A program made the translations under genes and the position numbers. Shown here piece by piece: positions 35,306 to 42,689 of a stretch of 64,000 bases of DNA. The stretch covers positions 62,001-126,000 of the forward strand of contig NZ_JASZ02000003.1 of NCBI RefSeq assembly GCF_000735695.2. Reading direction: 5' to 3'. Below the pieces are notes generated by a model that saw only the letters and a program-made list of their open reading frames with translations, did no database searches and was not told where the DNA came from. Positions within the stretch are counted from its first letter, which is position 1. Every line of letters starts with the position of its first letter. This DNA is from Kaistella haifensis DSM 19056 (GTDB lineage: Bacteria > Bacteroidota > Bacteroidia > Flavobacteriales > Weeksellaceae).

Positions 35306-35998
35306 ATGAATATCGTTCTTGCTTCTACTTCCACGCTTTTTGGTGGTAATTATTTGGAATATCTCACGGAGGAAATCAAAATTCTTTATAATGGAATTGA
35401 TGAAATTGTCTTTATTCCTTATGCAAGACCCGGCGGGATTTCTCATGAAGAATATACTGAAAAAGCTAAAGGTTTTTTTGCACCGCTGGGATTATCGGTA
35501 AAAGGCTTGCATGAATTCGATGATAAAAAGACTGCGATAGAATCTGCCAAAGGATTTTTCACTGGTGGCGGAAATACTTTTCTTTTGGTAAAAACTTTAC
35601 ATGATGAAAATTTGATGCAGTTGCTGAAGGAAAATATTGAGAGAGGTAAACCTTATCTTGGTTGTAGTGCAGGTTCTAATATAGGCGGTGTGAACATGAA
35701 AACAACGAACGATATGCCCATTGTTTATCCGTCGAGTTTTGATTGTATGGGATTGGTTCCTTTCAATATCAATGCACATTATCTTGATCCTAAGCCGGAT
35801 TTAAAACATAACGGCGAAACCCGCGAGACACGTATTAAGGAGTTTTTAACCCAAAATGATGTTAAGGTCATTGGTTTGCGGGAGGGAAACTGGATCCGAA
35901 ATAAGGACGGAAAAATCAGTGTAGAAGGAAGTGAAATGACCAGGGTTTTCGAAAAAAACAAAGCTCCTTACGAAATAGAACCAGGAACATTCCTTTAA
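35306..35998 (+). CDS. pepE: Peptidase S51, dipeptidase E-like
   Basis: A 230-residue peptidase E-type protein. The nucleophile elbow is LGCSAGSNIGG (Ser121), preceded by FFTGGGNTFLL (85-94) and the start MNIVLASTSTLFGGNYLEYL. The His/Glu partners lie further on (MGLVPFNINAHYLDPK, LREGNWI). PepE cleaves N-terminal aspartyl dipeptides in the cytoplasm. Length matches E. coli PepE (229). Its stop codon abuts the stop of the convergent thioesterase gene with no base between them, and no terminator is visible there. Confidence 0.9.
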   Translation: MNIVLASTSTLFGGNYLEYLTEEIKILYNGIDEIVFIPYARPGGISHEEYTEKAKGFFAPLGLSVKGLHEFDDKKTAIESAKGFFTGGGNTFLLVKTLHDENLMQLLKENIERGKPYLGCSAGSNIGGVNMKTTNDMPIVYPSSFDCMGLVPFNINAHYLDPKPDLKHNGETRETRIKEFLTQNDVKVIGLREGNWIRNKDGKISVEGSEMTRVFEKNKAPYEIEPGTFL

Positions 35999-36409
35999 TT
36001 ATTCTTGCCATTTTTTTTCGATGAGGTCCATCAGGTAAGCAGGACATTTTATAATGTTATTGGTTTTGGAATCCAGAAAAAAGAGGGTAGTTTTTGCCTC
36101 CGTAATTTTTTGTTGAGAATTGTTAAAGATTTCATATTCAAACTCAATTCTTACACCAGGCTTTTTTTTGATGTAGGTGTGGATTTCCAAAATTTCATCA
36201 TATAAAGCCGGCTTCAAATACTTAATGGAGAACTCCGAAACAGGTAACCATATCCCCTGATTTTCAATCTCATCATACGACATTCCGAGCTCGCGAAAAA
36301 GTTCCACTCTGGCTACTTCGAAGTATTCAGCATAATTGCCGTAATAGACGTATTTCATCGGGTCTGTTTCTCCGTAACGTACTCTTAATGAATGTGTTGT
36401 GTGTATCAT
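35999..36409 (-). CDS. Acyl-CoA thioesterase, 4HBT/YbgC-like
   Basis: A 136-residue hotdog thioesterase. The start chosen is the ATG at 36409 (MIHTTHSLRVRYGETDPMKYVYYGNYAEYFEVARVEL); upstream in-frame starts exist at 36430 and 36460, but a strong -7 element lies at 36432-36439, so they would not be on the transcript. The ETDPMKYVYYGNY block matches 4-hydroxybenzoyl-CoA thioesterase/YbgC signatures, where the Asp is catalytic. It hydrolyses short acyl-CoA or acyl-ACP esters. Divergent from dnaA and convergent with the pepE-like gene. Confidence 0.88.
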   Translation of the reverse strand: MIHTTHSLRVRYGETDPMKYVYYGNYAEYFEVARVELFRELGMSYDEIENQGIWLPVSEFSIKYLKPALYDEILEIHTYIKKKPGVRIEFEYEIFNNSQQKITEAKTTLFFLDSKTNNIIKCPAYLMDLIEKKWQE

Positions 36410-36431
36410 AATGATTGGTAAATCTTTCATA

Positions 36432-36462
36432 CAAATATATTTTTTAATAACCAATAGCACAA
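36432..36462 (-). promoter_or_regulatory. Candidate promoter of the YbgC-like thioesterase gene
   Basis: On the minus strand TTG (36460-36462) is 20 nt from TATATTTG (36432-36439), an excellent fit to the consensus. Transcription would start about 15 nt before the ATG at 36409. Confidence 0.65.
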
Positions 36463-36543
36463 AAATTTTTTTATCAAATTTAAAAATTAGATATTTGTCT
36501 TCCTGTCCTAAAAACGAAATTTGCCGGAAAAAGCTGAAAGAAA

Positions 36544-37998
36544 ATGAATGAAAATTTAACTATTATCTGGGAGAAATGTCTACAGTTCATGAGGGATAAC
36601 CTTAATGCGGCAGAAGACAATACTGACCTGAAAAAACTCGAAAACTCTTTTGATTTACTCTTTGATAATGTGCGACCAGTTTCATTGGTAAGCAATAATC
36701 TTACGCTTTTGGTACCGAGCGATTTTTATAAAGAATATATTGAAGATAATTATTTGTCTTTATTATCAGCTGCACTGAAAAAGAATTTAGGAAAAGGAGT
36801 GAAGCTCTGGTATTCCGTAATGGAAAACAAACCGGCCGGTCAGGAACAGCCCATTACGATGAATGTTAAGGGCAAAAGCATACCTACTCCCAAATTACAG
36901 GAAACTCTGCCACCTTCTTTTTCAGCAAACTTGATCAACCCGTTCGTGGTTCCGGGAATGAAAAAAGTGAACATCGATTCTAATTTGAAAGCCGATTTCT
37001 CTTTTGATAATTATGTGGAAGGAGAAAGCAATAAGTTTGCAGCAACCGTTGCAAGATCGATCGCAAAAAGACCAGGCGCAACGGCGTTCAACCCCTTGTT
37101 TTTATACGGAGGTTACGGAGTAGGGAAAACGCATTTGGGACACGCAGTTGGATTGGAAGTAAAAAATGCCTTTCCGGATAAAGTGGTTCTATATTTATCT
37201 TCAGAAAAATTTATTCAGCAATTTGTTTCGGCAGCAAAAGCTCATAAACAAACCGAATTTGCGAATTTCTACCAAATGGTAGATGTCTTGATTATTGATG
37301 ATATCCAGTTTCTTTCCGGAAAAAAATCAACTCAGGATAGTTTTTTCCATATTTTCGATTATTTGCACCAAAACGGAAAACAAATTATCCTAACTTCCGA
37401 TAAAGCGCCTGTTGATATTTTGGATATTCAGGACCGTATTGTTTCCCGTTTCAAATGGGGGCTTTCCGCTGAAATTAAATCTCCGGATTTCGATACCAGA
37501 AGAAAAATTATTGTAGATAAACTGAGCCGCGACGGAATTGTTTTGACCGAAGATATGCTCGATTTCCTTGCATCTGAAGTGAAAACGAATGTTCGTGAAT
37601 TGATCGGTGTGATCAACTCGGTAATCGCTTATTCTACGATTTATAAATCAGATCTAAGCCTTGAACTTCTCAAGGAAACGATTAATAAAATTGCTGCCAA
37701 CCAGAAAAAGGTTATCAATATTCCTTATATTCAAGAGGTGGTTTGCGAATATTTTGGTATTCAGCGAGAGCAACTTTTATCGAAAACCAGAAAAAGAGAG
37801 ATTGCCTTGCCAAGACAACTTGCGATGTATTTTGCAAAAGAATTTACCAATGCCACTTTCACTAAAATAGGCGAGGAAATGGGCGGAAAAGATCACTCTA
37901 CTGTTATGTACGCTTGCGATACGATCAAAGATGTTTCCAAGATAGATAAGGAGCTAAAAAAATACGTAAAAGAACTTACCGAACGCATTAAGCAATAA
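36544..37998 (+). CDS. dnaA: Chromosomal replication initiator DnaA
   Basis: A 484-residue DnaA. Walker A is YGGYGVGKTHLGHAVG (near residues 188-203), Walker B is VLIIDDIQFLSG, and the C-terminal DNA-binding signature GGKDHSTVMYACDTI lies near residues 450-464. Domain I (1-85) and a Pro-rich linker precede it. It opens oriC. No cluster of DnaA boxes (TTATCCACA) lies within a few hundred bases on either side, so the origin is probably elsewhere, as in other Bacteroidetes where dnaA and oriC are not always adjacent. A terminator follows. Confidence 0.97.
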   Translation: MNENLTIIWEKCLQFMRDNLNAAEDNTDLKKLENSFDLLFDNVRPVSLVSNNLTLLVPSDFYKEYIEDNYLSLLSAALKKNLGKGVKLWYSVMENKPAGQEQPITMNVKGKSIPTPKLQETLPPSFSANLINPFVVPGMKKVNIDSNLKADFSFDNYVEGESNKFAATVARSIAKRPGATAFNPLFLYGGYGVGKTHLGHAVGLEVKNAFPDKVVLYLSSEKFIQQFVSAAKAHKQTEFANFYQMVDVLIIDDIQFLSGKKSTQDSFFHIFDYLHQNGKQIILTSDKAPVDILDIQDRIVSRFKWGLSAEIKSPDFDTRRKIIVDKLSRDGIVLTEDMLDFLASEVKTNVRELIGVINSVIAYSTIYKSDLSLELLKETINKIAANQKKVINIPYIQEVVCEYFGIQREQLLSKTRKREIALPRQLAMYFAKEFTNATFTKIGEEMGGKDHSTVMYACDTIKDVSKIDKELKKYVKELTERIKQ

Positions 37999-38028
37999 TT
38001 TTGCAGCGTTGGAATAGAAATTAATAGG

Positions 38029-38057
38029 ATGAAGAATAGCAATATTCTTCATTTTTT
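38029..38057 (+). terminator. Intrinsic terminator after dnaA
   Basis: Ten-bp stem ATGAAGAATA / TATTCTTCAT (38029-38038, 38043-38052) followed by T residues. Confidence 0.85.
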
Positions 38058-38092
38058 GTAATATTGTTTATCACCGAAATCGTTTATCCATA

Positions 38093-38554
38093 ATGAAAAT
38101 ATTAGCAGTTTGTCTCGGAAATATCTGCAGAAGTCCACTTGCGGAAGGAATTCTGAAATCTAAACTTCCGGAAAGCTTCATCATTGATTCTGCCGGAACA
38201 ATTGCTCTGCACGAAGGTGAACATCCGGACAAACGCGCCATTTCCACTGCCGCAAAATATGGACTTGATATTTCAAAGCAACGTTCAAGACCGATTTTGC
38301 CGAAGGATTTTGTGGAATTTGATGTGATTTATTGCATGGATCTTAGTGTTTTTGAAACCGTGATTTCTATGGCGAAAACCGAAGCGCAAAAAAGCAAGAT
38401 TTCTTTGTTTTTAAAAGAAGCAGAAATTCCGGTAAACAATTTTGAAGTTTTTGATCCCTACTGGAGCGAAATGGACGGTTTTGAGGAAGTTTATCAGCTT
38501 CTGAGTGATGCTTCAGAAAAAATTAAAACTAAACTTTTAACTTCTAATTCATAA
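38093..38554 (+). CDS. Low molecular weight protein-tyrosine phosphatase
   Basis: A 153-residue phosphatase with the P-loop VCLGNICRSPLAEG (Cys7 nucleophile and Arg13) and the general-acid region VFDPYWSEMDGFEEVY, where the DP pair carries the catalytic Asp. Family length is 140-160. In Gram-negative bacteria such enzymes often control exopolysaccharide kinases, but no such kinase is in the window. It is 6 bp before the methyltransferase gene, so both are one transcript. Confidence 0.93.
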   Translation: MKILAVCLGNICRSPLAEGILKSKLPESFIIDSAGTIALHEGEHPDKRAISTAAKYGLDISKQRSRPILPKDFVEFDVIYCMDLSVFETVISMAKTEAQKSKISLFLKEAEIPVNNFEVFDPYWSEMDGFEEVYQLLSDASEKIKTKLLTSNS

Positions 38555-38560
38555 ACGCTT

Positions 38561-39259
38561 ATGCTTTTCCTAATTCCTGCTTACCTTTCTGAAAATTCTC
38601 CAATTGAGTATTTTGCCCCTTCGATAAAAGAATATATTCTGAAGACCGATTATTTTTTTGTTGAGAACGAAAAAACCGCCAGAAAGGTGATTAAATTTTT
38701 CGCACCCGAAAAGAAACAGGCCGATCTCAAGCTTTTTCTTTTAGATAAATATTCCACAAATGTTGATTTAAAAGAAGCGCAAAAGCTGATGAAAAGCGGG
38801 CAGGACTTTGGTTTGCTTTCCGAAGCCGGGCTTCCGTGTATTGCCGATCCGGGAAATCTGATGGTGAAATGGAGCCATGAAAATAACATCAAAGTGATTC
38901 CAATCAACGGACCTTCATCGATTATCCTGGCTTTGATTTCGAGTGGTTTTAATGGTCAGGAATTCACTTTTCATGGGTATTTGCCGATCGATAAAACCGA
39001 AAAGAAAACGAAGATTCATTTTTTGGAAAATCAGGTTCAGAAAACCGGTTATTCGCAGATTTTCATGGAAACTCCGTACCGCAACAATCCGCTTTTTGAA
39101 GATTTGTGCAGGTTTCTTTCTCCCAATACGAAACTTTGTATTGCAGCTAATATTAATGATCCGAAAGAGGAATTTATTAAGACTTTAACCATTAAAGAAT
39201 GGCAGAAAAACAAGCCAGAACTTCATAAGATTCCGGCGGTTTTTGTGATAGGGAAATAA
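38561..39259 (+). CDS. SAM-dependent methyltransferase, RsmI-like (tetrapyrrole methylase fold)
   Basis: A 232-residue protein of the TP-methylase fold. Segments SEAGLPCIADPGNLMVKWSHENNIKVIPINGPSSIILALISSGF, with GPSS followed by ALxxSG, resemble RsmI, the enzyme that 2'-O-methylates C1402 of 16S rRNA. It is shorter than RsmI (about 280) and lacks its N-terminal GT-rich start (here MLFLIPAYLSENS), matching a second short Bacteroidetes branch. So the target is inferred only. Co-transcribed with the phosphatase gene. Confidence 0.85.
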   Translation: MLFLIPAYLSENSPIEYFAPSIKEYILKTDYFFVENEKTARKVIKFFAPEKKQADLKLFLLDKYSTNVDLKEAQKLMKSGQDFGLLSEAGLPCIADPGNLMVKWSHENNIKVIPINGPSSIILALISSGFNGQEFTFHGYLPIDKTEKKTKIHFLENQVQKTGYSQIFMETPYRNNPLFEDLCRFLSPNTKLCIAANINDPKEEFIKTLTIKEWQKNKPELHKIPAVFVIGK

Positions 39260-39323
39260 AGTTTAACTTCCTTTAACAGCACTTTTGCACTATTGTTGCG
39301 ATAGTCATGATAAATAAATTATT

Positions 39324-39701
39324 ATGACAGAAAAAAAATTATCCGGGCTATGGCTCGATCAGCACAAAGCAATAGTAGTAAAAAATCATGATGCTCAGAA
39401 CGCTTTCAAATTCTTTCTTTGTTCGCCGGTAAAAGCGGAGGTTCAACACGGAAATTCCAGCGAAAATGCTGCGAATAATGCAGAACAAACAAATAAGGCA
39501 AAGTACTTTAAAGAAATTGCCCATCTTTTGACTAATTCTGAGGAGGTTTTCATCACTGGTCCTGGAACCATACAAGAAGAACTGAAAAACTTTTTACATG
39601 AAACGGCTCAGTTTAAAAATTTGAAAATTACTTTAGGTACTGCTCAAAAGATGAGTGATGAAGAGGTTTTAAATGCTGTTAAAAGTCATTTCGGAGCTTA
39701 A
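39324..39701 (+). CDS. Conserved hypothetical protein, possible baeRF/eRF1-like domain
   Basis: A 125-residue protein. It begins with a short strand-turn GLWLDQHKAIVVKN, has a low-complexity stretch of Asn, Glu and Ala (NSSENAANNAEQTNKAK), and then HLLTNSEEVFITGPGTIQEELKNFLHE followed by ITLGTAQKMSDEEVLNAVKSHFG. The ITGPGTxxEEL block recalls eRF1 domain 3-like ribosome-associated families (baeRF), but this is only a resemblance. It stands alone with a strong terminator. Function not assigned. Confidence 0.6.
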   Translation: MTEKKLSGLWLDQHKAIVVKNHDAQNAFKFFLCSPVKAEVQHGNSSENAANNAEQTNKAKYFKEIAHLLTNSEEVFITGPGTIQEELKNFLHETAQFKNLKITLGTAQKMSDEEVLNAVKSHFGA

Positions 39702-39712
39702 AAACCAAAAAA

Positions 39713-39745
39713 TAGGGTTGAAAAAATCAACCCTAATTTTTTTTT
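39713..39745. terminator. Terminator between the 39324 gene and the DUF962 gene
   Basis: Nine-bp stem TAGGGTTGA / TCAACCCTA (39713-39721, 39727-39735) with nine T residues, overlapping the stop of the convergent DUF962 gene. Confidence 0.88.
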
Positions 39746-40217
39746 AATATTTAATTCCGAGTTTCTTTAAAATAAAATGCAAAAGCCAGATTGGACCTAC
39801 CAAAAGAAATTGTAAATCTTTGAGGAAGCTAGGTTTTTTGCCTTCGATTTTATGACCGTAAAACTGACCAATCCAAGAGATTACAAAAACAGCAATATAA
39901 ACCATCCACGATCGATGCTCGAATTGAATATTGATGAAATAGACGAAATGCTCCATCAACAGCATGAGGATAATCATCATTAAAGCAATTTGCCACGATA
40001 ATCTGAAGTAAAAAACCGTCACCAAAAGCAGTGCTCCCAAGGACACCAAACTGATCGCTCCAAAATACCTCATGAAGAAATGAGGCGCGGGAATCAGCGA
40101 AACGAAACCTAGAATGGAAAAAAAAATCAATGGTACACAAATCCAGTGAATGGCTTTGTTGGTGTGGTTTTGATGGCTTTCGGCATATTCGGCGAAAAGC
40201 TGATCAATTTTTCTCAT
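39744..40217 (-). CDS. DUF962/Mpo1-like membrane protein
   Basis: A 157-residue protein with the N-terminal motif FAEYAESHQNHTNKAIHWICVPLIFFS, where the spaced histidines and the tryptophan match the DUF962 family, and four hydrophobic segments. Yeast Mpo1 of this family is an Fe-dependent dioxygenase that alpha-oxidises 2-hydroxy fatty acids. Conserved histidines (SHQNH, IHW, later GHKIEG) fit that chemistry, but bacterial members are untested as far as I know. It stands alone between two terminators. Confidence 0.88.
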   Translation of the reverse strand: MRKIDQLFAEYAESHQNHTNKAIHWICVPLIFFSILGFVSLIPAPHFFMRYFGAISLVSLGALLLVTVFYFRLSWQIALMMIILMLLMEHFVYFINIQFEHRSWMVYIAVFVISWIGQFYGHKIEGKKPSFLKDLQFLLVGPIWLLHFILKKLGIKY

Positions 40218-40241
40218 GAAAATTCATTTAATGATTAAAAA

Positions 40242-40278
40242 TAAAAAAAAGATTTTGAATATGCTCAAAATCTTTTTT
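40242..40278 (-). terminator. Intrinsic terminator after metG
   Basis: Stem GATTTTGA / TCAAAATC (40251-40258, 40265-40272), extended by A and T tracts, with the T run on the minus strand side of metG, 22 bp after its stop. Confidence 0.8.
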
Positions 40279-40299
40279 ATAATGATTAGGAAGTTACGT

Positions 40300-42333
40300 T
40301 TAGCCAATTTCCACGCCGTTTTCTACCGGAACATCAGGCGTTACAAACGCTAATTTTCCGTCGGGTTTTGTGGTTAAAAGCAACATTCCCTGAGATTCGA
40401 TACCGCGGATTTTTCTCGGCGCCAGATTCAGTAAAATCATCACCTGTTTTCCGATGCATTCTTCCGGAGTGAAACTTTCGGCAACTCCGGAAACTACGGT
40501 TCTCACGTCAACGCCCGTATCTACTGTGAATTTTAACAGTTTATCTGCTTTTTCTACTTTTTCAGCGGTAAGAATGGTGGCTGTTCTTAAATCTATTTTG
40601 GTGAAATCATCAAACTGAATTTCGTCTTTCATGGGGTTTGCTTTAGGATTAGTTTTTTTATTGGATTCTTTGGTGTTCTCCAGTTTCTGAATCTGGAATT
40701 CGATGGTTTCATCTTCGATTTTAGAAAATAAAAGTTCCGCCGGGTTGATTTGATGCCCGGTTTTAATTAAAGCTCTATCGTTTTTCAGTTGCTCCCAATT
40801 GATTTGAGGAACATTGAACATTTTCTGTAGTTTTTCAGCGCTGAACGGCATGAACGGTTCGCAAACCTGAGCCAATCCTACTGCGATTTGTGCTGCTACA
40901 AACAGTGAACTTGCTGCTTTTTCCGGGTTGTCTTTGATGGTTTTCCAAGGTTCTTCGGTTTGCAAATATTGGTTTCCGAAACGTGCTAAATTCATCATTG
41001 CAGCTAATGCATTTCTGAATTCGAAGTTTTCGAGGTAGTTTTCAATTTCGGTAGCTGACTTTGCTATTTCATGGAGCTCGACAGCGTTTTCGTCACCTGC
41101 AGGAACTATACCGTCGTAATATTTATGAATTAAAACAGCAACTCTGTTGATGAAGTTTCCGAAAATCCCAACTAATTCCGAATTATTTTTAGTCTGGAAA
41201 TCTTTCCATGTGAAGTTGTTGTCTTTGGTTTCCGGAGCTGAGGATAGTAATGCATAACGCAAAACATCTTGCTGACCAGGAAATTCTTCCACATACTCAT
41301 GAGCCCAAACAGCCCAGTTTCTTGAAGTTGAGATTTTTTCATTTTCAAGATTAAGGAATTCGAAAGCAGGAACATTTTTCGGCATCACATAATCGCCGTG
41401 TGCCTTCATCATACTTGGAAAAATAATACAGTGGAAAACAATATTATCCTTTCCAATAAAATGAATCAAATCTGAGTTTTCGTTTTGCCAATAATCTTTC
41501 CAATCTTTTCCATTTTTCTCTGCCCATTCCTGAGTGAAAGAGATGTAACCGATTGGCGCATCAAACCATACATAAAGTACTTTTCCTTCAGCATTCGGAA
41601 GTGGAACAGGAACGCCCCAGTTCAAATCTCTTGTCATTGCACGAGGTTTCAGTCCGTCATTCAACCAAGATTTTACTTGTCCGTAAACGTTGGTTTTCCA
41701 GTCATCTTTATGACCTTCAATAATCCATTCGTTTAGGAAATCTTCATATTCGTTCAAAGTAAGATACCAGTTTTTTGTTTCTTTTAAAATCGGAACATTT
41801 CCGCTCAACATTGATTTTGGGTTAATCAATTCTGATGGCGAAAGGGTAGCACCACATTTTTCGCACTGGTCACCATACGCACCGTCGTTGCCGCAATTCG
41901 GGCAGGTTCCCACGATATATCGGTCTGCAAGAAATTCATTTGCCTGTTCGTCGAAATATTGTTCAGAAACTTCTTCTGTGAATTTTCCCTTATTATATAG
42001 TGTGGAGAAAAAATCCTGACTTACTTCGTAGTGTTTTTTGGAAGTTGTGCGGGAATATTCGTCGAAAGAAATGCCCAGATCTGCGAAAGATTTTTTGATG
42101 ATTCCGTGGTATTTGTCCACAATATCCTGCGGTGTCACGCCTTCTTTTTTTGCTCTAATGGTAATAGGAATACCGTGTTCATCGGAGCCACAGATAAATG
42201 CCACGTCATTACCTAGTCTTCTTTGAAATCTTGCGTAAACATCTGCGGGAATATACACCCCTGCTAAATGGCCAATATGAACGGGCCCGTTAGCATAGGG
42301 CAAAGCCGCAGTAATCATCTTTCTTGCTGACAT
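40300..42333 (-). CDS. metG: Methionine--tRNA ligase with C-terminal tRNA-binding domain
   Basis: A 677-residue methionyl-tRNA synthetase. The class I HIGH motif is VHIGH (residues 19-23), the zinc knuckle is CPNCGN then CEKCGA, and the KMSKS motif is the variant KISTS. The C-terminal 110 residues ([31 protein letters not shown]) form an EMAP II-like tRNA-binding domain, fused as in E. coli. It charges initiator and elongator tRNA-Met. A -7 element (TATCTTTG) lies 24 bp upstream of the ATG. Confidence 0.96.
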   Translation of the reverse strand: MSARKMITAALPYANGPVHIGHLAGVYIPADVYARFQRRLGNDVAFICGSDEHGIPITIRAKKEGVTPQDIVDKYHGIIKKSFADLGISFDEYSRTTSKKHYEVSQDFFSTLYNKGKFTEEVSEQYFDEQANEFLADRYIVGTCPNCGNDGAYGDQCEKCGATLSPSELINPKSMLSGNVPILKETKNWYLTLNEYEDFLNEWIIEGHKDDWKTNVYGQVKSWLNDGLKPRAMTRDLNWGVPVPLPNAEGKVLYVWFDAPIGYISFTQEWAEKNGKDWKDYWQNENSDLIHFIGKDNIVFHCIIFPSMMKAHGDYVMPKNVPAFEFLNLENEKISTSRNWAVWAHEYVEEFPGQQDVLRYALLSSAPETKDNNFTWKDFQTKNNSELVGIFGNFINRVAVLIHKYYDGIVPAGDENAVELHEIAKSATEIENYLENFEFRNALAAMMNLARFGNQYLQTEEPWKTIKDNPEKAASSLFVAAQIAVGLAQVCEPFMPFSAEKLQKMFNVPQINWEQLKNDRALIKTGHQINPAELLFSKIEDETIEFQIQKLENTKESNKKTNPKANPMKDEIQFDDFTKIDLRTATILTAEKVEKADKLLKFTVDTGVDVRTVVSGVAESFTPEECIGKQVMILLNLAPRKIRGIESQGMLLLTTKPDGKLAFVTPDVPVENGVEIG

Positions 42334-42356
42334 AAATTGATCTCTTTTATTTTATG

Positions 42357-42364
42357 CAAAGATA
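42357..42364 (-). promoter_or_regulatory. Candidate -7 element of the metG promoter
   Basis: TATCTTTG on the minus strand fits TAnnTTTG well. A TTT about 20 nt upstream is a weak -33. Confidence 0.5.
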
Positions 42365-42689
42365 AGGGTTAGGAGGCTTACTATAAAATTATTGAATCGA
42401 TAAAAATTTCGAGTTGAGTTGCGAAATTGGGGATTTGTATATTAAAAAATGATAAACAAATGTTTAACTTTTTGTTAATATCCATATTCTTATTGATGAG
42501 ACAATATAAAGGTTAAATATCTGATAATTAAAAAATTAGCTTTTATGTTCACAATAAAGATATGATTTTTCTCACATAAAATTAACGATTTTAATAAAAT
42601 TTTAGGAATAATTGAATATTTGTTTAAATTGCAAGACTTCACCATGTGGAGTATTAAGTAAAGAATATTAATCCTTAAATTTTATTTTT
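42365..42689 (+). promoter_or_regulatory. Upstream region of the starch locus with overlapping inverted repeats
   Basis: The 356-bp gap between metG and susC holds no gene. At 42454-42465 AAACA-AA-TGTTT is palindromic, and it overlaps TTAAC-TTTTT-GTTAA (42464-42478), a possible operator pair. Directly before susC TATTTTTG (42683-42690) fits the -7 consensus but overlaps the GTG start; no matching -33 was found. Regulator identity is unknown. Confidence 0.35.

Noticed and set aside
38084-38092. DnaA-box-like TTTATCCATA near the phosphatase start
   Set aside because: One imperfect match to TTATCCACA in isolation, with no cluster or A/T-rich unwinding region, so it is not an origin.
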